This document shows positions 11,017 to 22,001 of a DNA stretch of 64,000 nt, in pieces (the stretch's first letter is position 1; every line of letters begins with the position of its first letter). Under the pieces are notes generated by a model. The model was not told where the DNA came from, made no database searches, and saw only the letters and a list, made by a program, of their open reading frames with translations. Both the position numbers and the translations under genes were made by a program. The stretch is from assembly GCF_001723175.1 (NCBI RefSeq), contig NC_064653.1, forward strand, positions 3,906,001 through 3,970,000. Direction: 5' to 3'. Source of the stretch: Penicillium oxalicum (taxonomy: Eukaryota; Ascomycota; Eurotiomycetes; Eurotiales; Aspergillaceae).

Positions 11017-12522
11017 ATGGTAGGAACAGAGACAAATTCACAAGAATGGGGAAGCCCAGAAACGGCAAGAATCCGTGCGACTCATACATCGGAAACCACT
11101 CCGTACAACGAGAGATTATTGCGAACTTACCATCCAGAGTTGGCGGGCTGCGACGAGGTCTGGGTATCCGATCCCAGATTTGGCCCGGAAGTGTGGCTCG
11201 TCAAGAAGCCTTGCACAGCTATTGTCGCCGCTGGCCGAGCAATTCATCCTTATCCTGCGGACAGGCTTGACCTTTGCCATGTGAACGGTATTTTATCCCC
11301 GAGATCTCCATGGAAAGAGGAATATCTGTTCAGACATGGCATCAATCCAAGAAAGGTCCTATCTTCGGAGCAGCTCGATTGCCTTCGCGAGCTGTTCCCG
11401 AGGGCGATAGGAGCACGTGTTCATGTGGCTGGATTTCTAATCATGCTCTTCCACTCGTATCTGGACATTGAATCCCAATACGAGAATGAATGGATCCGAG
11501 AAGTCGGAGGACTGAGAGTTTTATACGAGGCCCCCGAAGTCAGAGTCAGCGCAGACACTGTTGCATCGGGAATGGAAGTGTCTGATGCTCCCAGTAGCCT
11601 GGCGGGATCTGGTTGTCTTGGCCTCAAACTACAAATGCCTGATGGAAAAGCCGTGATCACAACAGTAACTCATGGTTTTGTGAGAAATCCACAACCATCC
11701 GCAGTGGTGAAATTCTTTGGCGAATGGATTTGGCACGCAAATGGTGCCCTTCGACGGTTTTTTGGTTGGCCGTTTCCATCTAAGGCTCCTTCAATTGGGT
11801 TTCCTTGGGGGCCCAAGACCAACTCACCAATTGGAAAGGAAGTGTGGTTGACAAGGGAGAAGCAACGAGTAAGTGGTTGGCATATATATTGACACTTGTT
11901 AGGACGGAAGCTAATGAATCTCTAGATCGGAACCATCTCCCATACTTTCGACGATCCAAGCCCTACCTGTCCGTATCCTGCCGGATATATGCATGACCTT
12001 AGCCTTATCACAGACCCCGAGTTGCCTACAATTGTGCGTCCACCTGGCTCTCCGGTTGTGTCACAATGGGGATCTTATGCCGATGCACTCTCTGGCGCCG
12101 ATGTTTATCTTGTCCAAATGAATAGCTCAATCGGAAAATACAATATGTCACCAGATACTCCAGATACAGTCATGACGCCAGATGCAACAGTCATCGCGAC
12201 CCAGTATCTATGGGATCGAGAGGCCCAGACTCAGAACTCTTCTCTTTTATGGATCACAACGCCAGATCCATCTTCTTCAAGCATGGAGTGGTCTGGGTCT
12301 CTTCTTTGTCTTGGAAAGCCTACAGATAAGTCGGGGAGGGCTGTCGTTTTCCAAAACTACGAGGACACTTGCCGTTCTTCAGTAAACTCCTTGACTGGGC
12401 AATCCACGAGCATCATGGTCAAGGGTGGCTTCCTGCTTCCCCTTCAGATTCGATCGTCCAAGATTGTCAGCAGCGCAGAGGAGCACTGCAAGAGAGACTC
12501 AACCGCTTTCCCTCGTGTATAA
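11017..12522 (+). CDS. Unrecognised protein with a possible trypsin-like His/Asp/Ser triad
   Basis: My model has exons 11017-11868 and 11926-12522, giving 482 aa. The 57-bp intron has donor GTAAGT, branch GCTAATG and acceptor TCTAG, and it keeps phase. I do not recognise a named family. The second half carries, in trypsin order, ITTVTHGFV (His codon 11671), GYMHDLSLI (Asp codon 11995) and EWSGSLLCLG (Ser codon 12292). These resemble TAAHC, DIALL and GDSGGP. The Gly two residues before the Ser, part of the oxyanion hole in active enzymes, is Glu here, so the protein may be divergent or inactive. No signal peptide or membrane segment is visible. The start is uncertain: an upstream exon from 10850 is possible. 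The C-terminus is also uncertain, because another frame and a GTGAGT site follow at 12588. Confidence 0.6.
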
Positions 12523-13901
12523 GGATCTTTTGCGATGAGTGTTTTCGGCCATGCAGGACAGACGACATTCCAGCGGCCGATAGCGGTGGGTGAGTTTTCT
12601 ACGTCTTTCTTTGCTACTTATTTTGTTAGCGAATCTAGCTTGAACCAGCTATTCTTGGTCATTAGGACCGGTTATGGAGTCTCGTTGCTTCAGATTCGCC
12701 AACTGGTCAGTCTATGGTTTGGTTTCTAGCAAGAGTCATCCTTGAAAATCAAGCAAACTTTCCAAAACCAACAGTTCACCTCTAGCAAACAATCTGGTGG
12801 GTTATTGGGCTGGGAATTTACCAAACGAGTAGGCAGCAGGCGTACACTCTCATTACTCTTTCACGAAATAACGCGTGGTGCTTCCAAGGGGCAAGCAATG
12901 AGGGTTGACGGTTGTTGGAGATACCTTGGAACACGAATTTCGTGGACTGTTTCAGGTCCTTTGGTTGCAGACAAGATGTTTGCTCGGAAATACTGGTTCT
13001 TTAAGCTCTAGGCATCTCTTTACTGTCTATCATTCTGTCTTCTGGCTCCTGATCCGATATTCCATCGTGAAGTAGATGCCTATGCGAGAGGCTAAACCGT
13101 GTTGTTTGCCCTTGGCCTCGTCGACCCGGGTATAAATACTCCTTGATTTCCCCCGACTTGTCTGCTCCCCTCAACCATAGTCACATCGATCACTTTTTCA
13201 GTTCAACTTACATCTTTCACATCCATCTGGATTGTTTATTTTCTTTGCAGCTGGTCTGCTCCCATCACTTGCCCTTCCTCTTGATTGACCTTTCGGGTGG
13301 TCCACCTGGCCTTCTCTCCCAATCAGGTTTCTCCATCCTCACCGAGCGGAGAACCCTCCCAAAAATTCTCGAATTGAGCGGCTCCGATTTTCTGCCCGTA
13401 CAATTTTTAATTCGTTGCCAGGAGCCTTTCTTCAGACCTTCTTCGCGTCGCTACTTCGAAAGAAAGAAGTAGAAGAAAAAGAAGTCTGTGGGGAAAACGG
13501 CAACTTCCTTGTCCTTCTCCCACAACTCTTTTCTTTTCTTTCATTCCTTTTTCCCCCGGTTGTCCCCGAGCTGCCACTTGACGTGCGCAGCTCACTTTCA
13601 CGACGTCTCCCACAAAGCGTCGCAAAGTTTCCCCCGAGCCAGGCCGCAGTAGCCCAGGAGAGGCACGACGTCACGGCCGCTCCGACCCTCCACAAGTGCC
13701 TTCGTTGCCCCCAAGAAGAAGAAGTTCTTCCTCCTCGGTCGCAAGCTCCCGGCACAAAAGCTCCTCCTCCTCTCCTCCTCGCTACGTGCCTGCTCACCTC
13801 CAGTCCCTCGTCCCGGGACCCGATCCCAGCCCGGTCCTGCTCGCTCACACCACCCCCGCGACCGCGACTGCCGGTCTGTCTCTGCCAGCGAACTCTCCGA
13901 C
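12523..13901. other. Intergenic region and long pyrimidine-rich leader of the deubiquitinase gene
   Basis: The left part holds no convincing gene. From about 13141 to 13901 the plus strand is rich in C and T and has no ATG at all, which fits a long 5' UTR downstream of the TATA box at 13131. The reading frames through 13415-13901 are open but have no ATG. Confidence 0.5.
13131..13140 (+). promoter_or_regulatory. TATA box (TATAAATACT)
   Basis: A good TATA element sits just before a long C/T-rich leader. The first ATG downstream of it is at 13902, the proposed start of the deubiquitinase gene. Confidence 0.5.
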
Positions 13902-16900
13902 ATGCCCTGGACCAGCACGATGGCCCTGCGCCAATTAACGGTGACGGCCGCTCCCCTTCGCCCGGCGAGAAACGTCCGGCCTCTGAAATCACCGACTCCG
14001 ATCCGGAGGGTCGTGTCAGCACCACCCTCAATGTCATGGCGGCCGATACCATTGACGACCAAATCAGCAAGGTGATTGCGTTAGCCAATGAACCTCTGAA
14101 GGATGGCCAAAAGGGATTCGTCGTCTCGTCTCGATGGGTCAAGACGCTCTACGCCAAAAGCACTTCTTATGCCGACAAGGCCGACAAAGAGGCCATGTCG
14201 AGCGAATTGGGCCCGGTCGACAATCGCGACATCGTGCTCGACACCGATCCTGTCAACAGCAACTTCAAGTACGAGAGTGGAGATGTCTACGTGCCGCTCC
14301 GTCCGAATGCGACCCTCGGTGTGGATTACGAGATCGTTCCACAGGAAGCCTGGGAGCTGATCATGAAGGAATACGGACTTGCCCCCCAGTCCCCCACCAT
14401 TGTTCGGTTCGCCCACGACGCCAGCATGAATGATTCGGAGAATGTCATGTATGAGCTCAACCCGCCCATCTTCACCATTTTCAAGCTTGGCAACCCCGCA
14501 GCGGGCACCACACCGCAGTCGCTCAAGGAAAAATCCCAGCCGCCTGTCAGGATGCTAGCCGGACGCCAGAGCGGCATCCAGGCCTGGTTGAAGAGAGCCA
14601 AGGAGCTCGCGGGGATCGAGATGTCGACCAAGGTCGCGTCTGGAAAATCATCGGCCAATTGCCCAGCCTGAACCCATCAACCTCCACCACCCCCGCCGTC
14701 TCCCGCACCGTCTCCCCTTCACCTCCCTCCGCACTCATCTCCGCCTCCAGTCGCAACTTGTTGGTGGATCTGAACACCTTCTTGGAGCTCAACGATGGAA
14801 CCCAGAGAGAACTACTGGAGACCTTCAAGGATCAGACCGCCAACAACAATTACAATGGAAAGATGACCTTGAGCATGGCCGGCTTGATGGGATCCGACGT
14901 GTTCGTCCTCGAAGAGCAGGTTGGCACGAAGAGTGGAGAGTGGGTCTCGTCCGTCTCCGCAGAGAAATTGAAGCGCCTGGGCATTCCTATCACAAAGCCC
15001 AAGAAAGAGGCTACCTTGGCTGGCGCTGAAACGACCAAAAGCCAGGCGAATAGTGGGCGTACCAGTCCTGACCAGGACGAGTTCCCTTTTGGCAAGAAAC
15101 CCCATGGCCACAGATTGGGAGTCACTGGTCTTTCCAACCTGGGCAATACATGCTATCAAAACGCAGCCACCCAGTGTGTTCGGGCAGTGGAGGAATTGAC
15201 CTACTACTTCCTGGCCAACCGCCACAAGAAGGACCTCAATCCGTCCAATCCCCTTGGATATTCGGGACAGCTAGCCAAGGCCTATGCTGGTCTGATTCAA
15301 GGAATCTACCGCGATCCACCCCCGGCATCCTTCAATCCCTCCAAGTTCCGCAACCAAATCGGCCGCAACAACCCGACCATGGCAGGGTGGGAGCAGCAGG
15401 ACAGCCAGGAGTTCTTGATGTTCCTTCTGGATGGGTTGTCGGAGGATCTAAACCGTATTCTCAAGAAGCCATATATTGAAAAGCCCGACTCGACAGACGA
15501 GATGGTCACTGATCGCAAGGCTCTGGAAGACTTCGCCGTCCGCTCTTGGGACATCTACAAGGCCCGCAATGACTCCGTTGTCACCGATCTCTTTGCCGGC
15601 ATGTACAAATCGACCTTGGTCTGCCCCAGCTGCGATAAGGTTAGCATCATCTTCGATCCATTCAGCAGCTTGACCTTGCCCATCCCGCAGAACAAGCTGG
15701 AGTACCGGAACGTGGTCTTCCAAGGCTTGGACGAGCCCCCACGGATGTTCACCGCCGAAGTGGACAAGACAGGCACAGTCGGCACTTGGAGGGATGCCAT
15801 GGCCAATAAGTTCAACCTCCAGCCCGAGGAGCTGGTTGCTGCAGAGGTCGACAACGGCCACTTTTGGGAAGTCTGGTCGCGCGTGAAGGTTCCATACGAG
15901 GATCTGCACCTCTCACCCAAAGATGTCATGACTTTCATCCAGCTGGATTCCCCCAAGGATGATCGAATCCTTATCCCGGTCTTCAGCAGAACCAAGGCCA
16001 AACACTCCAAGGGTCACGCCCGGTTTGAAACCTTCGCCCAGCCCACGATCCTCTCCTTCAGCCGCAGTGAGACAAAGGATCTGTCCGTCATCTATCGCAA
16101 GATCATGCGACACGTTGCGACCATGACCACCCGGGATATCATGGGTGAGGCTGAGTTCCAGATGAAGAAGGGGGCCTCGTCTGAAACTACCGAGAAGGCC
16201 GTCGAGGATTCGGATACCGTTGTGATGAATGAGGAGGACGCTCGGTCCGCAGATTCTCCCATTCAGACCGGCTCGGTGGAAGGCGAGGATGGCATTGTCA
16301 ACATCTCGATGCAAAATGCATCCCAAACACCAAGCGCTGCCTCACCTCAAGGGATGGATGGGAGCAATGACGTGCCGGCCCACCCTCTTTCAGGTATCCT
16401 TCCTCCAGGATTGCTTGGCTTGTTCGATGTCAAGGTCCTGACCACCGTCGAGCGGATCCCCAAGGGGCGTCAGATCAACGGGTCCGCGGAGAAGATCCTC
16501 AATCGACTCTCATCTTCGAAGAAGGTATGACTTGACTCGTCCACGTCTCTCTCATCGAAACTGATCGTTTGCTAATTCAATTCAGGCATCGAAGAAGAAG
16601 GTCGCCCGTGGATCTGACGACGACAGCAACGGGAGCTCCAGTGCGTCCGACGACTCCGACCCAGAGTCTCCCCGCTTCATCTCGTCGAAGCCGCTGCTCA
16701 AGCAGTCCGAAGCCATCATCCTGGACTGGAACGATGATGCCAAGGATGCTTTGTTTGGCAAGGCTGGACCTGACGACAACCTGCGAGGTGCCGCCACCTG
16801 CGATCAGATTCCCTTCACCCAAGATCAGGGAATGATTGATCGCCGCGCTCAGCGCGATGCCCGAGCCACGCAGGGTGTCTCGCTGGATCAGTGTCTCGAC

Positions 16901-17982
16901 GAGTTCAGCCGCGAAGAGACCCTCTCCCAGGATGACGCCTGGTACTGCCCGCGCTGCAAGGAACACCGCCAAGCGCGCAAGAAGTTCGAGCTTTGGTCCA
17001 CCCCGGACATCTTGGTCATTCACCTGAAGCGGTTTATGACCCAGTCTCGGTACTCCCGGGCCAAGCTCAGTACCAAGGTTGATTTCCCGGTGGAGAACCT
17101 GGATCTCTCCTCTTGGGTGACTGGACCGACGGGCGACAAGTCATTAGTGTATGACTTGATTGGCGTAGACAACCACTCAGGCGGCATGTCTGGTGGCCAC
17201 TACACTGCCTACGCCAAGAATTTCATCACCGATGACTGGTGTAGTTTCAACGGTACGCTAATCTCCCGCTGGGTCTCACGTTTGATATGATTCACTAAAC
17301 TCTCACTTTAGATTCCTCGGCCTCGATCTTCCGCGACTTGGGACGTATGCAGTCGCCTCAAGCATACCTGCTCTTCTACCGCCGCCGCTCGGACAAACCC
17401 CTTGGCGGCCCCGTCCTCCAAAGCATCGTCACCAAGTTCAAGAATGGCGAGAAGGACGTTACCGCTGAGAACTCGCGATCCGGGTCTCCGTCGGGGGAAG
17501 GCAAGCGCCTCGGCGGCTCATCCCGCAATGGATCGTCGAGCGGATCAGCCGGAGCCGCAGCAGTTCGCCCAGTGGGCGGTGGTGGTTCGGGAGTCGCGAC
17601 TCCGGAGACGAAGTCGAGTGAGGATGAGAACGACGAGAACGACGAGTCCCACAATCCCCTGGATGACGTGTTCTCCGCACCTTCCTGGTCCTTCGATCGC
17701 GCCGGTGGAAATTCCCTTGCCCTGGGTCCCCTCACTTCTGTCCGCCCAGCTTCTCCTGAAGATGACCAGGACCTTTTTGGAGACAATGACAGCAACGTGG
17801 CTGTCAACGAGAATTCAGATGCCGAGGAAAGACTTGATGTCCTGGGAACTTCGCAACAAGTCTCCGACCACGAGGGGTCTTTCGAGGATGTCCCACCTTT
17901 GTTGGATGACGGTTCGGATGAGGATTTGCCTGTTGTTGAGCTCCGTGTGGATCCTGATGAGAGGACACATTCTGATGCTTGA
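13902..17982 (+). CDS. Ubiquitin C-terminal hydrolase, DUSP-USP type (Ubp12-like), frame-disrupted as sequenced
   Basis: The gene encodes a cysteine deubiquitinase of about 1,320 aa. A DUSP domain spans roughly 14036-14600. The USP domain has Cys box NLGNTCYQNAATQC (Cys codon 15151), zinc-ribbon pairs CPSC (15622) and CPRC, and His box GGHYTAYAKN (His codon 17198), followed by SFNDSS. Introns are 16525-16585 (branch GCTAAT) and 17253-17311; both keep phase. The tail is Ser/Asp/Glu-rich. The frame breaks twice. At 14633-14638 the DUSP-side frame must shift by one base to reach VWKIIGQLPS. At 13902-13907 the only ATG in the leader is one base out of frame with LDQHDGPAPING. Each break is explained by loss of one base next to C residues. 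It is a sequencing or assembly error or a decaying gene; coding quality elsewhere is good. Without correction, the first in-frame ATG is 14036. Confidence 0.85.
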
Positions 17983-19458
17983 TTTGCATGATTTCTTGCC
18001 GATCTCCTTGTCTGCTTCTGTGTCTCCTTCTTCTCCTTCCTTTCTTTGTGTTTTGTCTTGTGTGTTTTCTTTTCTTTTTCTTCAGTCCTGATCAGTGATG
18101 TGCTGACATACACCCTTCACATCTCTACATATGCTGTCCGTTCCTAGATGCATGCATGCGTGACAACGCCAATGCCTGCTTAATGTTCATGATGGCGCTT
18201 GGCGTTCTGCTCGTTCTGCTCGTTCTGCAATTTCTGCAAGGACTAATGCAAAAAAGTCGGGGGGGGGGGGGGGGATTCTGATTGTTTTCCTTTACAATGT
18301 TGTCTCTTCATGATCCGTCGTATGACAGTGATGATCTACGAGTTCATTCCTTGGTCAAGTCTAAGAGTTTTACAAATCCCCTAAGACAATGACGCTGCTG
18401 AATGTGACCATTTCATTCTCATTTTCCCTTTCCTTTTCTTTTCTTTTCTTCTCTTTGGTGATTAGAGGTGAGCTGTGAGTTCGCTTTCTGCAATAGGCCA
18501 GAGCTTTCTAGACATGGATTTCTTCTTCTTTTTGTGTGACGAACGCAAAGAATCTCCCTCACTTTGCTTATATACAGGCTCTCCGCTCACATGGTTGCAA
18601 CGGACACCCAAGTCCATCCTGTGGGAGACTAGATCAGAATAATGTTACGGGGTGCTCAAGATCACAGTTAATCCTCATTACTGAGGTGAAAATGGTGACT
18701 TGTCAGCTCAGCTAGGTGGATCCCCGGGCCAATGTCTCTTCATCAACGATTAGAGTAGAGAAAGTCACAAATTCACGGCTTAATGCTGAGGCTGTTTTCA
18801 TTTCTAGTGATAGTATTCTTGATTTTAATTAGGGCTTTTCCATTTTTGATTTGTATAGGTAGGTGTCCTCATCCTCAATGAGACCGATACCTAAGTATAG
18901 GTCAGTTGACTACCAGGTACATGTTCACTGCTGTGGGATAATTTTTGATGGTCACGTAATCCTTCTCTGGCATTCTTTGTAGAAGATCCTGAATGACTCG
19001 GGTACTGGTCTTAGAAGAGCAGGAGGAGTGATGTATGATGAGGAGTGACAGCAGGTTCGATTTTCTTTTTCGATATGTAGAGCCCTCCAGTCAAGGTTTT
19101 AGTTGCATGTAATATTACTTGTAATTTAGTCCGACTTGAATGACGATATAGACAAAGGCTAGGCGATGGAAATAATAGTCAAGGCAGAGCGAGTACTATC
19201 ATGATCTGAGTGTCGAGGGTTGTTGAACTGACAGGTCCAGTCGTGTTTTATGCAATGTGACTTGAAATCTCTTTTTCTTGTAAAAATGATTGCAATATCT
19301 AGTAGTTGAAGGAAGAGGCCGCTATCGACCGTCTTCTCTTGAGACGGGTTTGCGGCTGATACTATCGATTTGATGATGGGCATGTCACATCTATGGAAGA
19401 AATTTTGATTTTGCATAATCTTGTACTGACGGGGGTTTTAGTGTAAATCTTTCGGAGC
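17983..19458. other. Convergent intergenic region
   Basis: This is 3' flanking DNA between the deubiquitinase and the GH43 gene. No gene is seen. It holds a G16 run at 18259-18274, a short 9-bp direct repeat of GTTCTGCTC at about 18204-18229, and several T-rich tracts. Confidence 0.55.
18259..18274 (+). repeat. Homopolymer run G16
   Basis: Sixteen consecutive G lie in the 3' flank of the deubiquitinase gene. Confidence 0.95.
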
Positions 19459-20807
19459 TTACGCTTTGACAACAGGCCATCCATTTACGTATTCAAGTGG
19501 ATTGAAGCCTAGCAATGCATCCTGTGGGAATTGTTCAGCACAAGGCACCAATTGCAGAACCTCCACAGGCGCGCTGGACATTGTATCTGGTTGGGGCAAC
19601 TCACCGAGAATGCAAGACTGACACTTTTGTTTTCTATGCGGGGATTGGATTAGCAAAGTGGCCTTTGTTGGATGTTCACTTGTGGTTTGCTTTTTTTTTC
19701 TTCTGCTCCGTAGGGGTTCAATCATGACTGCTAGTCGGGCTGTGACTCACGATAATGGTAGTATAAAAAATCCGTCCCGTTCACTTGAATCACGCCCTGG
19801 CCTCCAGGAGCATAAGTATCCCCATTGGAACCGTAGATGACCGTGCCACCGCCGTTGACCAGATCAGTTCCATTTCTGTCGAAATAGGGACCGCGGGGAC
19901 TCTGAGATCGACCCACGCGAATACTGTATTCTGCACCTTCGGTAGGCAGCGTGCCACGATCTAGATCGCAGCATCGGCCATGACTCAACCAGAGGTAATA
20001 GTACGGGGAATGGTAGGACGTGAATGCGCCCTCGATGGCGTGAGGGCCGGTCGGATCCCCACAGATCGAATCTGCGTTGGGATTGGGGGGGCCCAGAGCT
20101 TGAGGCTCGTAGGCGAGATGTCGAGTGTCTGGCTGGGTGGTGCTGACTGGTGAAAGCAGATCCTTGGTCAGTGGCACCTGGTAGATCCCCGTCCAATAGC
20201 TTCCATATGTCAAGTAGGCGGAACCGTCGGTCAGGATCAGGGTTGCAGGGTCAATCGCGTTGGAGACATTGTATGGTGCTCTATCCGAATACTTGCCGGT
20301 TCCGGTTTGAACAACAATTCCATGATCAAGCCAGGAGCCGGGGCCCGGTGAGTCGGAAGTAGCCACGCCCACAGCACTGTCGCGACAGCCAGCCTTGCTC
20401 ACGCTGTAGTAGCAGTAGAAAGTTTCCTGGAATGCAACCACTGTAGGGGCCCAGGGGGCAGCGCGGTCTCCTTTTGGAATCACACTGTTTTCGTCCAGCA
20501 CACTTCCAACACGCTTCCACGGCCCATTCAATTTTGAGGCCGTATGGATGATGATGTGTTCCCCCACATTGTAGAGATAAAATGTGTTGCCGACCAAAAT
20601 AATGCTCGGATCGTGCGTACGTTGCTGGGTTTGACGTGGAGGAGGAAACGTGACGCTGGCACCAGTGTCTGACAGATCGTTGTGAGCTTCGGCTGGAAGA
20701 TCAACGCTGATACTGCTTGTCACCACTCTAGCGACACCCAGTAATCCCAATGCTATGATCATTGTCAACCGCGACGGATGTGGTGAACAAATCTTCTGAA
20801 ACTGCAA
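19459..20807 (-). CDS. Secreted GH43 arabinan endo-1,5-alpha-L-arabinanase
   Basis: Three exons (20807-19751, 19633-19605, 19521-19459) encode 382 aa. The enzyme hydrolyses internal alpha-1,5 links of arabinan outside the cell. The N-terminus carries a signal peptide (hydrophobic core MIIALGLLGVARVV); Met16 at 20762 may be the true start. The GH43 catalytic triad is visible: THDPSII (base, Asp66), NAIDPATL (Asp186) and HAIEGAF (acid, Glu259). The protein ends with DALLGFNPLEYVNGWPVVKA, the typical family end. Both introns have GTGAGT donors and keep phase. The middle exon is only 29 nt (QNKSVSLAFS across the joins), so an automatic model may miss it and stop early near 19731. Confidence 0.9.
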
Positions 20808-22001
20808 CTCCAGCGGACCGACATGTCGGACACCTTTTGTCTTTCCTTTTAACGAGAAAAAGAAAACAAGCGAAAGACGATTATGCTAGCCCTCGAAAGA
20901 TGGAAAATGGGATGATCAGCGTCGCAGCCCTGCTCTACACCTGCATCAATCTCTGAAACCCGGACGCGCGAAGGTCGATCTTCCCGGGATGACATCGGAC
21001 GGTATGGAGCAAAACAATCGATCAAATATGTCTGACTGGATGACGGTCAGGGTTGGACATTAGCACTCACGAAGTTTGTGGCACTTGGTCATCTTCCGTG
21101 GAGGAACGATCGGCTCTCCTGGAAAGGCATCTTGAATGAGACCAGGTGCCATCCAAAGTGGTCAGAGAATGTCAGGTGGGGTCAACGTGACCAACAGCTT
21201 GAAGGTAAACGACAATTCTGATTCTGACTCCAGACAAATGGCTGATGGCTCCGCGACATCGTGTTTCCTGGGGAGTACCCGTAATCATCCAAGATGAATC
21301 CCATTGCGATTACTACAAGTTCATCACCACTGGTCTATGTGTCCATCTGACCCATGAACGAAAAGAAAAAAAAGCCAAATACATCACCAGAAAGGAAAGC
21401 TTGTTGCGTAGTGCGTGGAGGTTTACGTGGTTCTTGGCCTGGACCCGCCATGATGGGAAGCAAGGGAGAGATGCATTGAAATACGCGTCAGAGATCTTGA
21501 ACGCGTGGGCGAGGGGTGCTTGTGTCCTGGCCATAGCCCTCCATCGGTCTTAGAGCTTACCTCGAATTGCGCGGCGTGCAACAGCTGGTCCAGTTGTCAA
21601 TACAGTCAAGACAACTGGAGCGAATTTGACCGACGCGGAGTTGGTTCGTGTCGCTAGAGTAGTGAATCTCTGCCTGCCGTTGCGTCCCTTGGTCTCCCAA
21701 AAGACAAACTGAGGGGAGTGGAATGAGGAGAGAAAGACCGTGGGGGGGGGGGGGGGGGGCAGCACGCGCATCATGCCGTTCGTTCAAGAGTGAAGCGACG
21801 AGGAAGCAGGTGAGATTAATATGATGCAGGGGCCATCACTAGGGTGTGATTCAGCTATACGGGTGGGTTTCCCCATCAAAAGTCCAACAAGAACCCAAAA
21901 TTTCCAGCAGCGACTCCAAGACCATAGACGCCAAAGTCTCAAGAAAGCAGACCATCTAGAACTGAAAACTCCAAAATGGAAGCGGCCGCCGCGAACACCG
22001 A
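20808..22001. other. Promoter of the GH43 gene and 3' flank of snx41
   Basis: I see no gene. The stretch contains a G18 run at 21742-21759. Short frames here have no protein-like character. Confidence 0.55.
21742..21759 (+). repeat. Homopolymer run G18
   Basis: Eighteen consecutive G lie between the GH43 and snx41 genes. It is the longest single-base run I noticed in the window. Confidence 0.95.

Noticed and set aside
12742..13011. Short plus-strand frame after the trypsin-like gene
   Set aside because: It has no convincing ATG context. It could be joined to the gene only by splice choices I cannot justify.
13432..14142. Minus-strand frame of 236 codons over the deubiquitinase leader
   Set aside because: Its low-complexity Arg/Gly composition is the mirror of the C/T-rich leader and DUSP start; no homology was recognised.
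17376..18113. Minus-strand frame of 245 codons over the 3' end of the deubiquitinase gene
   Set aside because: It is the complement of the Ser/Asp/Glu-rich tail. Its Lys-rich start comes from the C/T-rich 3' flank.
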